A stretch of 38,623 nucleotides of DNA from a virus (IMGVR_UViG_3300043568_000267:1-38623), one strand, 5' to 3'. Shown: positions 17,581 to 26,006, counted from the stretch's first letter. The notes: generated by a model from the letters alone, not told the origin. Program-made: numbers and translations.

Positions 17581-19239
17581 TTAAGGCGCTATAAAAGCAG
17601 TTAATGTATCTAATCTAAAAGTAAATCCTCCTAATTGAGTTTCCTCTCCTGAATCACAGCTAAAAGGCCATGTTAATGATGCTACTGGTGTTCCACCTTG
17701 ATTTGTAAACTGACTACTTGCAACAAGTGGAGAAATACCTGCTGCTGGTAAATTATGTATATCAGTATCAATATCAATGAAGTTAGGTATAACTTCTCCT
17801 GATCTGATGTTTGTGTTTATCAATCTTAATTGAGAAGTACCTCTCATACCACTACTTCTTGCTTGACTAAGTTCAATATCTTTAACTACTACAGCTCTTA
17901 GTAAACCACCAGCATCAATAGAGATATTTAAAGTTGCAGATAAAGCTGCACCATAAGATACATTAACATTTATTTGTCTTGTAGCAACAACCCATCCTAA
18001 ACTATATAGATTGTCTAAAGCTCCATTCCACACAGATGTAGGAATACAGTTAGCGTTATTATTAAATATAACAGCACCATTTGCATCAAGTAAAGTTCCA
18101 TTAGGAAGTGTACCTGTTAGATCTCCATACGTATATGGTACAGCTTGACCATTATAAAGTGTAGTAGTTGTTAAAGGAACTAATGTTGCACCATCAGCTG
18201 TAGAGCTTAAAGGAATAGTAACAATACCTCTAAAGTAAATTACATTACCAATTCTTCTACATTGTGGTCTTGATGTTGATTGAGATCCTTGGTAATATCC
18301 AAAACCATTAAGGTATTCCCACCCTGTATCTACCACTGCAGCAGATAAAGTATATGCAGGTCCTGCAGATAATGTAAGATCTACGCTTTGTGTATCTGTA
18401 ACTGCCAAGCTTACTACAGGTGCATCTCTTAAATCACATACTGTCAACCATAGGTTAGTAATAGATTCAGCTACATTTAGTACAGGAGCAGAAAACCATC
18501 CTGGAAGTGTACTCATTGTACCACCACCATCTTTACGAAGGTCACCATCAGTAACACACTGTGATAGGTAAGCATTAATCAATTCTGCAGTAGTACCAGT
18601 AGCACCAACTAATTGACAGAATGCTGTGCTTAATGCACTTAGTACTACACTTACAGGTGTATCAACAGCTGGTATTCCTATACATGAAGCAGGAACTATC
18701 TCTACTTCTGTAGGTGCAGGTAAAGGAAAGTATGATTCTAATTGAGTAATTCTATCTCCGTAATCTACAAGTGTAGCTTCAATTACCCCTACTTGTAATA
18801 CAAGTGTGCATATCTTAGATGCAATAGCTTGTACATAATCAATAAGTTGAGCTGTTTGCCCTAGTTGATCTACAAATATATAATTTCCATCACCATCCTT
18901 ACAATCTGCTACAGTAACTAAACAATCAGGACATCCTTTATTTCCTGGATCAGGAGAAGGAGTAATATTTTCTAATTCACATATCTTATCAATGATAAAT
19001 TGAATTAATTGTTCAAAGTTAGAAGGCCCACATGCAGTAAGATTAAAACAACTTATATCGTAGTTCTCAACATTAAGTATATCAAGTACAGTACATAATT
19101 CTGTTGCTAGTTTAGCTACAACATCAGATACACTATCTCCTTTGCATAAATTAATGCATGCAATGTCAGGACCTTGCCATACAACGCAATTAGAAGAAAT
19201 TGGATTGCATGTTTCTTTATTTAAATTTGTAGGCTTCAT
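17581..19239 (-). CDS. Putative fibre / receptor-binding protein, 552 aa
   Basis: Residues 1-56 carry an attachment motif shared with the downstream 187-aa protein: C18, W21, G23, C28 and C32, then GDSVSDVVAKLATELC (34-49). A second helical region with regular cysteines (about 60-240) follows and could form a trimeric shaft (QLIDYVQAIASKICTLVLQV). From about 290 the protein becomes beta-rich, with Gly/Ser/Thr/Asn strands ending in GGFTFRLDTLTAFIAP, typical of a fibre head domain. A helix between shaft and head (ESITNLWLTVCDL) looks like another coiled segment. It is probably a tail or head fibre contacting the host surface. The gap to the upstream gene is 33 nt and AT-only in character. No enzymatic residues were recognised. 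Confidence 0.6.
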   Translation of the reverse strand: MKPTNLNKETCNPISSNCVVWQGPDIACINLCKGDSVSDVVAKLATELCTVLDILNVENYDISCFNLTACGPSNFEQLIQFIIDKICELENITPSPDPGNKGCPDCLVTVADCKDGDGNYIFVDQLGQTAQLIDYVQAIASKICTLVLQVGVIEATLVDYGDRITQLESYFPLPAPTEVEIVPASCIGIPAVDTPVSVVLSALSTAFCQLVGATGTTAELINAYLSQCVTDGDLRKDGGGTMSTLPGWFSAPVLNVAESITNLWLTVCDLRDAPVVSLAVTDTQSVDLTLSAGPAYTLSAAVVDTGWEYLNGFGYYQGSQSTSRPQCRRIGNVIYFRGIVTIPLSSTADGATLVPLTTTTLYNGQAVPYTYGDLTGTLPNGTLLDANGAVIFNNNANCIPTSVWNGALDNLYSLGWVVATRQINVNVSYGAALSATLNISIDAGGLLRAVVVKDIELSQARSSGMRGTSQLRLINTNIRSGEVIPNFIDIDTDIHNLPAAGISPLVASSQFTNQGGTPVASLTWPFSCDSGEETQLGGFTFRLDTLTAFIAP

Positions 19240-19272
19240 ATAATATAATATACTAAAATTTCTTTACTTATC

Positions 19273-20967
19273 CTAATTAGGTGCTTGACAATTTTGTTGT
19301 GTTAAAGCAGAGTTAGATGTAGTGCACTCACAATTGATAGCTTGTGTACAGTTGTAATCAGGATCTTTAATTGCTTTAAGCTTAACAATTTCATTTCTTA
19401 TTTCCCATCTAATATCATCTTCTCCACAACATGGTGTAATACCATATCTTTCAACCATTATCTGTCTATACACACCTTCAGAGAAATTACATACAATACG
19501 CTCATACTGTGCAGGTGTACATGCTGGAGTATTATATCCAGGTCTAATGCTTTTATATACAGGTAGATCAGGAACTACAGGTGTTGGAGGTACAATACAA
19601 TCTTCACATGATAAGTGATTATCAATAACATGAACTGTTTGCGCTCCTACAGTAAGATCTGTTTCACTAACTATCCAACATTTATCAGGGCAGTTATTTA
19701 AAGTAACTACTTGTCCTGGTGGAGTTATGTATGCTGATAAATCTGTAAGTGTAATAATGTTTGGTTCTGGATTATCAATATCACAATCTTCAAGTAAATA
19801 ATATTGACTATTACAAACTTGACATGATGGAAATTGATCAGTAAATGTTACAGTAATATCACTAGGTATTTGTGAAGTAAGCGCTCTTACAAACCAACAA
19901 TCATCAGGATACTCTTGTACAGATATAATTGTTCCTACGTATTCAAATAAATCAGTGCTTGTATAAACAACTATGTCTCCTGTATTGCAGTTAATCAATT
20001 CATAATTAACAGCATTCTTACTTAAACATTCAATACAAGTAGGATGATATTCTGAATATAGTACAGATGCTGGAACTGTACAATCTGTTGATACTTCTAT
20101 TCTCCAGCATTTACCTGGTTTATCAGGTAGTTCTAAAACATAATTTTGAGATAGTTCATATGCTAAATCATTAGACACACAAAATCTATCTGTATTATCT
20201 TGACAGTTAACTAGATCATAAACAATAGGGCAATCAGATACTAAACCATCTTCTATAGATACTGTACACTCACCTAAAGTAACAGCTTCTTGTCTAGGTC
20301 CTAACTTATAAGATCTAGTACATATTGAGTCAGACCATGAACCATCCCATGGAATTTCATATTCATATTCATTTAGATCGCAATCAGTAAGTGTTACTGT
20401 AACTACTGTAGGTACTAGCTTAGGCTCAGTTAATCTAAATTTAGTACATAAACATGGAAGACATAATGTTTCACATGGAGTGTCATTGCAATCAGCATCA
20501 GTACTAAATTGACCTTCTGTTAAAAAAGGATATGATGGATCATAAGTAGCAAGCTGGTTAACAGTAAAACATTGAAAAGTTTCTACTACTGTACCTTCAC
20601 TAAATATAACAACATAATATGTGTCACCTGATACAAGTGCATTAGGTGTTAATACGTTTACAAAAATACTTGACCCACCACAACAAGGTACTAACTCATA
20701 ACTTTTTGCTCCTTCACAAGCATCACATTTAGTAGAAACTGTATAATCAGCTGATATCCAATTTATATTGTATAAAGGTGAAGGAGGAGGAGGCGCAGGT
20801 ATAGTGTTTATATTTACTAATGATACTTTATAACATATTCCTATATATTCAGCAGGTACACCTGATGTAAATTTAACAGCATTACTTGCTATACTAGTAG
20901 GTGCTACATTAGAATAAAACTCTATTGGTCCACTAGGACAAGGAGAATATGCGTAGTATTGTGCCAT
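19273..20967 (-). CDS. Cys-rich tandem-repeat virion protein, 564 aa
   Basis: Contains 39 cysteines in 564 residues (about 7%). From residue 81 to 457 it reads as tandem units of about 70 aa. A unit begins with CxxC (81-84, 311-314, 382-385, 454-457), continues with a Y-E-L-x-x-C type strand (such as YELINC, 322-327), and has a CW or CF near its end (133, 287, 357, 430). A Pro run lies at about 58-64. The C-terminus changes character (VCNFSEGVYRQIMVERYGI, then helical WEIRNEIVKLKAI) and looks like an attachment or oligomerisation domain. The start overlaps the stop of the 75-aa gene by one base (TAATG). I infer an elongated, disulfide- or metal-stabilised surface or tail structure; the repeat family is not one I can name. 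Confidence 0.6.
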   Translation of the reverse strand: MAQYYAYSPCPSGPIEFYSNVAPTSIASNAVKFTSGVPAEYIGICYKVSLVNINTIPAPPPPSPLYNINWISADYTVSTKCDACEGAKSYELVPCCGGSSIFVNVLTPNALVSGDTYYVVIFSEGTVVETFQCFTVNQLATYDPSYPFLTEGQFSTDADCNDTPCETLCLPCLCTKFRLTEPKLVPTVVTVTLTDCDLNEYEYEIPWDGSWSDSICTRSYKLGPRQEAVTLGECTVSIEDGLVSDCPIVYDLVNCQDNTDRFCVSNDLAYELSQNYVLELPDKPGKCWRIEVSTDCTVPASVLYSEYHPTCIECLSKNAVNYELINCNTGDIVVYTSTDLFEYVGTIISVQEYPDDCWFVRALTSQIPSDITVTFTDQFPSCQVCNSQYYLLEDCDIDNPEPNIITLTDLSAYITPPGQVVTLNNCPDKCWIVSETDLTVGAQTVHVIDNHLSCEDCIVPPTPVVPDLPVYKSIRPGYNTPACTPAQYERIVCNFSEGVYRQIMVERYGITPCCGEDDIRWEIRNEIVKLKAIKDPDYNCTQAINCECTTSNSALTQQNCQAPN

Positions 20968-21194
20968 TATTTTTTAGTATCAAAATTCTTTAACCAGTTA
21001 TCCCATGATGCAGGTTGTTTAGAAGCAGGCTTGTCTTGACTAGGAGCTGAAGGTTTTGGTATAGCAGTAAAAACTGTTTTTACCTTTCTTTCATAAGCTC
21101 CTATACAGTTAGTACATACTTCTCTACCATCAGAAGCTTTTCTCTTCTGACACCCGCAGGATAAACTTTTTTTACAATTAGAACACGTTGCCAT
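20967..21194 (-). CDS. Small Cys-cluster protein, 75 aa
   Basis: The N-terminal half has a C4-C7-C13-C15 cluster (MATCSNCKKSLSCGC) and a further CTNC pair, a layout expected of a zinc-binding mini-domain. The C-terminal half is a Pro/Ser/Lys linker ending in WDNWLKNF. The first residues resemble the N-terminus of the 187-aa protein (CTNCGCKNKPCGC), suggesting a shared metal-binding knob. The gene is coupled to the 564-aa gene by TAATG and has the TGTTGG leader element 3 nt upstream of its start. It may be a chaperone or minor virion component; function is unknown. Confidence 0.55.
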   Translation of the reverse strand: MATCSNCKKSLSCGCQKRKASDGREVCTNCIGAYERKVKTVFTAIPKPSAPSQDKPASKQPASWDNWLKNFDTKK

Positions 21195-21197
21195 ATT

Positions 21198-21207
21198 TGT
21201 TGGTTTT
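21198..21207 (-). promoter_or_regulatory. Conserved leader element AAAACCAACA before the 75-aa gene
   Basis: On the minus strand AAAACCAACA ends 3 nt before the ATG. The identical decamer precedes two other starts at 3-4 nt (27973-27982 and 30958-30967). No Shine-Dalgarno sequence is present, so it may replace one or form a phage-specific translation enhancer. Confidence 0.45.
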
Positions 21208-21213
21208 ATATGA

Positions 21214-21759
21214 TTAACAGTTTGTACAATTCATTTTATTAAGAAGCTTCAAAGCATAGTTATAGATACGCATACCTTTATCAGGTTCATGACAATATTC
21301 TACTTTAGCTTTAGCTGCATCTAGGAATGTTTTAATTCTACGCAGTGCGTTTAATTTTTCTTCTACATGAGCAGGTGGATCACAATCTGCTACATCTAGC
21401 TCACAAAGAATATTATAATACTTATTAAGTGCTTGTGTAACGCGTAGATGATTATACTCTACGAAAACAAATTCATTAGGAGAAACACTATACTTAATAA
21501 TATATACGCCATCTGGTAGATTAGCATATTCAGATGTATCACATCCATTTGATTGTAATCCTAAATCACAAGCTGTAAGTGTAAGATTAAATCCTGGAGT
21601 TACAGAAATTTCTGATGCGTAATTAAATCCTGGTACAGTAATATCTAATGTAGGACATACTACAGGCATACCTGTTGCATATACGCTTGTATCAAATAAC
21701 TTTATGATACATGTATTTAATACATCAGGAACTTCTAAACTTAATACGTGATTTGCCAT
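21214..21759 (-). CDS. Putative structural protein, 181 aa
   Basis: The N-terminal 115 residues look like a beta domain (SLEVPDVLNTCIIKLFDTS, then LPDGVYIIKYSVSP). The C-terminal 65 residues are helical and basic, with cysteines near the end (LRRIKTFLDAAKAKVEYC, then YNYALKLLNKMNCTNC). A beta head with a helical tail fits a small connector or decoration protein. It is encoded just after the terminator that follows the 558-aa gene and 19 nt before the 75-aa gene. I do not recognise a family. A role in attaching the Cys-rich fibres is possible. Confidence 0.5.
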   Translation of the reverse strand: MANHVLSLEVPDVLNTCIIKLFDTSVYATGMPVVCPTLDITVPGFNYASEISVTPGFNLTLTACDLGLQSNGCDTSEYANLPDGVYIIKYSVSPNEFVFVEYNHLRVTQALNKYYNILCELDVADCDPPAHVEEKLNALRRIKTFLDAAKAKVEYCHEPDKGMRIYNYALKLLNKMNCTNC

Positions 21760-21770
21760 ATGCTAATTTA

Positions 21771-21814
21771 ATAAGAAAAGGGAGAGGAGTATGAAACCCT
21801 TCTCCCCTTTTCTC
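21771..21814 (-). terminator. Rho-independent terminator after the 558-aa gene
   Basis: On the minus strand AGAAAAGGGGAGAAGG pairs almost perfectly with CTCTCCCTTTTCT across a short loop and is followed by an AT-rich TTATTAAATT. It begins about 25 nt after the stop of the 558-aa gene. Its strength suggests the upstream gene is made in large amounts. Confidence 0.7.
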
Positions 21815-21839
21815 TAGATTGATAATTATTAATTAAATC

Positions 21840-23516
21840 CTATCCTCTTTTTGGTGGAATTGGAGGGAATGTAATTGAAGAACATTCTGTTAAACATGTA
21901 AACTCTTCAAAAGCACAATCATTGTTACATCCTTCTAACCAGTCAATTACATTATTTTGGAATAAATTCAACGGATCTAATGAAACAACTTCTAACAAAT
22001 AACGATCATTGTCAAATGTTCCTGTAGGGTTATTAAAACGTGGAACGCTATGCAACAAGTAGTATTTAGTATACAATGCATTACGATTGATTGCAGATAC
22101 TAATTGGTTACCTTGAGTAATTTCACGAATACGTAGGTCATTACTTGCAAAGAAGTTTTGACGGTAAGATTCAGAAAGAATAACATCACGTAGAACTTGC
22201 TCACCAAGACCTTGTGCTTGTGTACCTTCACACTCAATAACTGCACAAATACCATCAAAAGTACAAGGATCACCAGTGTAATCAACTTCAGATGGGAAAA
22301 TTTTAACTGGTTGCTTCTCAAAGAAGTCAGTTACTTGGAAAGTACAATCTCCAAATTTAGTATCTACATAAGCACCATTAAAGATCATACCTGCACATGC
22401 ACCTAGTGTATGTCCTGGAGATACATAGTTATCCCAAGTATTACCACCTAAAATAGCTAAGTCAGCAGCAGAAGTTCCTGGTTGGTACCATAAAACACCA
22501 GCTTCATCTTGGATAATAATTTGCAAGAATGGTCTTGTAAGTTCATAACGAAGAAGTGCATTAGCCCAAAGAATCATAACTTCAGTAGAATCTACTGCAG
22601 TTGGAGCAATAGCTCCTGCAGGACAACATCCTGTGTAAGCTTCAGCAGTATAGTATGCATTGTGATTTAAGAAACGAAGTGCAGGAGATCCTTTAATATC
22701 TACACGTAGGTAGTAAGTTTCACCACACAAGAATTCTTTACAACAATCACCAGGAGCAACTACATAGTTTGAACCTGCAGCATTTACTGAAGTAATTTCA
22801 AGAACTAAAAGGGTACCTGGTGTAGCACCATCCCAATCTAAAACTTCTACAAGATCACCTACTTCATATCCTTTACCAAGGCTAGCAATAGATTGAACAG
22901 TAGGTACACCTGCAGCAACAGTAATAAACAAAGTAAGTCCTGTTCCTGTTCCTGTTGAAGCTACAGTTTGTGCAACTACACTAGTTGCAGTGTTAGTATA
23001 TCCTACTCCAGCAGTATCAACAGTATATCCATCAACACCACCACCTGCAGTCCAGAATGTAGAACCTACGTGTACTACTTCATTTTGTGGTTCACATGGA
23101 TCTACACGGTAGAATTTTTGTACATACTTAGGGTTAATCATTTTAGACTTGTTAGTCTCTGTATAACCACCATGAAAAGGACCAATTTTGTCATTAGTAT
23201 AAATTGCAGAACCTGCAAGATAAATGTTACAACATCCTTCTGGACCATTGTATGACAAGTTAGTTTTAGGATCAAAGAATCCTACATACCCACTTGTCCA
23301 TGTAGATAAGCTAGTTGGACTTGAATAAGGTGTTTGCTCTTGAGCCTGAGACAATACATTCAACATGTAAGTTGGTACACCTGAAGTTGTCAAGTATCCA
23401 TTGTCAGTAGAGATAGTATAAGTACCTCCTGTTACAGGATCAGAAAAAGTTTCACTAGTGTAATCATTTCCAGTAGCTAAAAACGTTTTCTTAAACGCGT
23501 GATTAAAATAAGCCAT
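21840..23516 (-). CDS. Probable abundant structural protein with inserted GxGY beta domain, 558 aa
   Basis: Has an A/C-rich leader without Shine-Dalgarno, no close upstream neighbour and its own terminator, which suggests high expression. The core has conserved-looking Cys and aromatic segments (CCNIYLAG, QKFYRVDPCEPQNEVVHVG, CGETYYLRVDIKGSPALRFL) and a helical/beta C-terminus (SESYRQNFFASNDLRIRE). A foreign-looking Gly/Thr/Val-rich domain interrupts it at about residues 161-247, with AGVGY (169-173) and GKGYEVGD (214-221), typical of beta-solenoid or fibre modules in phage structural proteins. The core looks familiar from phage structural proteins but I cannot assign it a function. Major surface/head fibre, auxiliary capsid or tail component are all open. 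Confidence 0.55.
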   Translation of the reverse strand: MAYFNHAFKKTFLATGNDYTSETFSDPVTGGTYTISTDNGYLTTSGVPTYMLNVLSQAQEQTPYSSPTSLSTWTSGYVGFFDPKTNLSYNGPEGCCNIYLAGSAIYTNDKIGPFHGGYTETNKSKMINPKYVQKFYRVDPCEPQNEVVHVGSTFWTAGGGVDGYTVDTAGVGYTNTATSVVAQTVASTGTGTGLTLFITVAAGVPTVQSIASLGKGYEVGDLVEVLDWDGATPGTLLVLEITSVNAAGSNYVVAPGDCCKEFLCGETYYLRVDIKGSPALRFLNHNAYYTAEAYTGCCPAGAIAPTAVDSTEVMILWANALLRYELTRPFLQIIIQDEAGVLWYQPGTSAADLAILGGNTWDNYVSPGHTLGACAGMIFNGAYVDTKFGDCTFQVTDFFEKQPVKIFPSEVDYTGDPCTFDGICAVIECEGTQAQGLGEQVLRDVILSESYRQNFFASNDLRIREITQGNQLVSAINRNALYTKYYLLHSVPRFNNPTGTFDNDRYLLEVVSLDPLNLFQNNVIDWLEGCNNDCAFEEFTCLTECSSITFPPIPPKRG

Positions 23517-23560
23517 TGTTTTTTGTTTTTGTTAATAAATAAAAATATACATATATAATA

Positions 23561-23577
23561 TAAGAATTAGATTCTTA
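23561..23577 (-). terminator. Possible weak terminator after the 166-aa gene
   Basis: A perfect 7-bp stem TAAGAAT/ATTCTTA with a 3-nt loop sits 11 nt past the stop of the 166-aa gene, followed on the minus strand by an AT-rich tract with several Ts. The stem is AT-rich, so termination would be weak. Confidence 0.35.
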
Positions 23578-23587
23578 ATATCCAAAT

Positions 23588-24088
23588 TTATTTTAAGAAA
23601 AGTAACTTATATTTAGTAGAGTTGATGCTGTCCTTTACTAAATCTAGATTGTTTACTATTTCTGAATAAGGTAACATACCTTGTAGTTTGTTTATCATAG
23701 CATAGATGTCTCTTAGATAAGCTACACCATCTGCTACTGTATCAAGTGTTCTACATGCAACATCTTTACATACAAGAATTTTTTCAGATACTCCTTGATA
23801 TCCCTCTACAAGAGTATCAGCATGTCCTGGTAAACCATCATAGAAATCTCCTATTGCTATATGTGCAGCATAAGATCCTTCTCCAGTAACTTTTAAATGT
23901 AATTTATGAAAACTGTTTCTAGCATTCATTAGCTCCATAGCACAAGCAGCTACCATGTTATCTAAAGAACTACCGCCTACTCCTGCATCTGACGTAGGTT
24001 GTGGTTTAGGTTGTTCAACAGGAGCCTGTGGTCTGCTTATTGTTTTTGCAGGCTCAGGGTTTCTTTTTAATATGCGTGATTGTTCCAT
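23588..24088 (-). CDS. Dps/ferritin-like (DUF5856-type) protein, 166 aa
   Basis: Residues 1-45 are a Pro/Gln-rich linker; the rest looks all-helical. HKLHLKVTGEGSYAAH is followed by a GDFYDGLPGHADTLVEGYQG stretch, giving H64, H76, D91 and E95. Their spacing (12, 15, 4) is exactly that of the Dps ferroxidase ligands (E. coli Dps H51, H63, D78, E82), and the flanking HxxHxxxxG and DxLxE patterns also match. I recall this type as DUF5856, found in phage genomes. Possible roles are iron/oxidant handling, a helical-bundle structural protein, or DNA protection in the virion. The helical part (about 120 aa) is shorter than typical Dps, so iron oxidation is unproven. It lies 4 nt after a ring-protein gene. 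Confidence 0.65.
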   Translation of the reverse strand: MEQSRILKRNPEPAKTISRPQAPVEQPKPQPTSDAGVGGSSLDNMVAACAMELMNARNSFHKLHLKVTGEGSYAAHIAIGDFYDGLPGHADTLVEGYQGVSEKILVCKDVACRTLDTVADGVAYLRDIYAMINKLQGMLPYSEIVNNLDLVKDSINSTKYKLLFLK

Positions 24089-24092
24089 ATAA

Positions 24093-24794
24093 TTAGTTAT
24101 TATTTTCTACAGAGTTATCCTGTATACTTATTTGATTAATAGATTCTATATCTCCTGCTATTATTTTAGCTGCTTCGTCTATTAATACTTCTACTATATC
24201 ATCTTTAAATTCAGACTCTACATCTACTGCTGATACAATATTGGTGTAAGGATTTACTACACCAGCAATTTGAATATATCTAGGTTGTCTATAATAAGTC
24301 AATTTAGCACTTGCTATTTCAAACTCATTGTTAGTATAGATTCTTACCTTACCTCCATTAAGTGTACAAAATGTTTCACCCCACTCATAGCTAGGTTTCT
24401 TATACTGATCTCTTAATAAAGTATCAACGTTTGCTTCTTCTGCTAAATAGATAACCATTCTTCTATTATCACAACAATCTGTTTTAGATCTTGCGCTAAT
24501 TCTTTTCCATTCAAAGTAATCTGCAGGTAAAGCAGGAGATTCAAAATAAAGATCTTTCTTAGCAAGATTAATATTGACTTCAGATAATAGTATCTGCATG
24601 TCATCTATTCTTCTTTTAGATCCTTCATCACCTGTTTTATACAAGTTATTACCATGAAGGTTTCTACGACACCAATCTACTTGACCTTTATTAAAGGCTT
24701 CAATAATTTGCCATGCCTGAAGATTATCAAAATCTTGGCTATCAAGCTTATTAAGGCGTTCCTTTACTTTAAGTTGTATAGTGATGTTGTTCAT
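24093..24794 (-). CDS. Neck/tail ring (tail-tubular-like) protein, 233 aa
   Basis: The helical N-terminus (VKERLNKLDSQDFDNLQAWQ, then IIEAFNKGQVDWCRRNL) is followed by a helix-rich segment (about 60-90), a beta region (NGGKVRIYTNNEFEIASAKL, then TYYRQPRYIQIAG) and a C-terminal helix (VEVLIDEAAKIIAGD). This helix/beta/helix order matches the portal-adjacent tail-tubular/ring proteins of crAss-like phages. It would connect portal to tail. The gap to the 53-aa gene is 2 nt and to the 166-aa gene 4 nt, so it is translated in a chain with the small basic proteins. Which ring it forms is not decidable here. Confidence 0.6.
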   Translation of the reverse strand: MNNITIQLKVKERLNKLDSQDFDNLQAWQIIEAFNKGQVDWCRRNLHGNNLYKTGDEGSKRRIDDMQILLSEVNINLAKKDLYFESPALPADYFEWKRISARSKTDCCDNRRMVIYLAEEANVDTLLRDQYKKPSYEWGETFCTLNGGKVRIYTNNEFEIASAKLTYYRQPRYIQIAGVVNPYTNIVSAVDVESEFKDDIVEVLIDEAAKIIAGDIESINQISIQDNSVENNN

Positions 24795-24796
24795 TA

Positions 24797-24958
24797 TTAT
24801 TTAGATTTCTTTTTAACAGAGCCACCTTTTTTCAAAGGTTTGCCTATTGCCAATTTCATTCCTGTACCAACTTTATCTAAAAAAGTTCCATGCTTCATGG
24901 TCCACTCAAGTTTTTGTTTTTGAGTAGCAGGTTTAAGGTTTTTTTTAGGTTTGTTCAT
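24797..24958 (-). CDS. Tiny lysine-rich protein, 53 aa
   Basis: Short ORF in a 182-nt space between larger genes, starting MNKPKKNLKPATQKQK and ending KPLKKGGSVKKKSK. The stop is 2 nt before the start of the ring protein, with 18 nt to the previous stop. It is very basic and contains the KKGG signature shared with its neighbours (247-, 120- and 90-aa proteins), which supports it as a real gene. It may bind DNA or interact with capsid or portal. No known family was recognised. Confidence 0.6.
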   Translation of the reverse strand: MNKPKKNLKPATQKQKLEWTMKHGTFLDKVGTGMKLAIGKPLKKGGSVKKKSK

Positions 24959-24976
24959 AATTATAAAATTTAAGTA

Positions 24977-25720
24977 TTATCCTTTCTTACGACCTGCAGC
25001 AGCCATTTTTTGAAACTTACTGTTACCATATTTCTTACGTCCTATAGCAGCAGCAATAGCTTTAGCAGCATCTTCTGATTTACCAGCTTTTTGAATCTTA
25101 GATGAAAGAGCTTTAAATCTTTCTCCTGAACCTAGTTTAGGTTTTTTAATACTACCACCTTTTTTTTGTTCAGATAATGAATTTGACATATCATCCATAT
25201 ACATTCTTCCCATACCTGAACCTCTTCCAGTTTGTGGTTTTTTAGGCGCAATAGGTTTTTTAAAAACCTGCGGTGAAGATGTATCATAACTAAAGTTTGG
25301 ATTCGTATTATATATTTGAAGTGAATCACTACCAACAGAAGTACCATTTTGAGCTTTACGTAAAGGTTTTTTAGCTGTAGCTTTTATAGCTCCACCTTTC
25401 TTTTGTTTTTCTAAAGGATCTACCCGTGATACTGATTTACCTTTTCCAAAACCTTTTGTTTTAGTAGTTCTTACTGTTGTATTTGCAGGAGAAGTTATTG
25501 GATAACTATCTTTTTCATCATAAACATAATTTGTTGTTTCAGGATTGTTTGTTACAGTAGTTGTACTTCGGCCAGGTTTACTCATATTCATGACTTTATT
25601 AAAATACTTTTCCCTACTTATTTCTTTAGAGTTACCTCTTCTATTAGTTTTATAGAATTTAGCGGTATCTCCACCATCTTTCATTTTTGTAGCAGCTTTT
25701 TTAACAACCTTTTTCATCAT
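24977..25720 (-). CDS. Basic low-complexity virion-type protein, 247 aa
   Basis: Lys/Gly/Ser/Thr-rich and probably largely disordered. It contains the recurring KMKDGG, KKGGAIKAT and KKGGSIKKPK elements. The C-terminal 50 residues form a compact basic domain (GSGERFKALSSKIQKAGKSE, then IGRKKYGNSKFQKMAAAGRK), a motif I recall from small basic proteins of many phages. The start could be the first or second of two adjacent Met codons. It is likely a DNA-associated internal or assembly protein. It lies in the capsid-to-ring interval with other basic proteins; exact function unknown. Confidence 0.6.
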   Translation of the reverse strand: MMKKVVKKAATKMKDGGDTAKFYKTNRRGNSKEISREKYFNKVMNMSKPGRSTTTVTNNPETTNYVYDEKDSYPITSPANTTVRTTKTKGFGKGKSVSRVDPLEKQKKGGAIKATAKKPLRKAQNGTSVGSDSLQIYNTNPNFSYDTSSPQVFKKPIAPKKPQTGRGSGMGRMYMDDMSNSLSEQKKGGSIKKPKLGSGERFKALSSKIQKAGKSEDAAKAIAAAIGRKKYGNSKFQKMAAAGRKKG

Positions 25721-25733
25721 TATATAAATTAAA

Positions 25734-26006
25734 TTAACAATTCCATTTTCTTAAAGAAAGAGCTTTTCTTGTTGGTCTTCCTTTTTCATCTTTCATAGGG
25801 CCTTTAACCCCTGACATTCTAGCACAGAAACTCTTACGTCTCTTAGCATCTTTACTTCCAGCTTTAAGCTTAGAAGGTTTTGTAGTAACAGCAGTCTGTA
25901 ACTTACTACCTGGATTCTCCCTACGGTATGAAGCTACTCCTTTAGCATTTAATCCTCCTTTGGGATCTTTGCCTTCTTTGCGAGTCCATGCTGGTGTCTT
26001 TGCCAT
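25734..26006 (-). CDS. DUF6321-like small basic protein, 90 aa
   Basis: Nearly the whole protein matches a pattern I recall as DUF6321: WTRKEGKDPKGGLNAKG, YRRENPGSKL, KRRKSFCARMSGVKG and a C-terminal RKALSLRKWNC. Such proteins occur widely in tailed phages of aquatic and gut bacteria; function is unknown. It is strongly basic, with two conserved cysteines, one in SFCARM and one at the C-terminus, which might pair or bind a metal. It is 2 nt from the preceding stop. In this context a nucleic-acid-binding virion or assembly role is likely, as for its neighbours. Confidence 0.7.
   Translation of the reverse strand: MAKTPAWTRKEGKDPKGGLNAKGVASYRRENPGSKLQTAVTTKPSKLKAGSKDAKRRKSFCARMSGVKGPMKDEKGRPTRKALSLRKWNC

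Noticed and set aside
21840-23516. 558-aa protein as a contractile tail sheath
   Set aside because: No recognisable sheath motif, no tail-tube or baseplate genes in the window, and the gene set is that of a short-tailed crAss-like phage.
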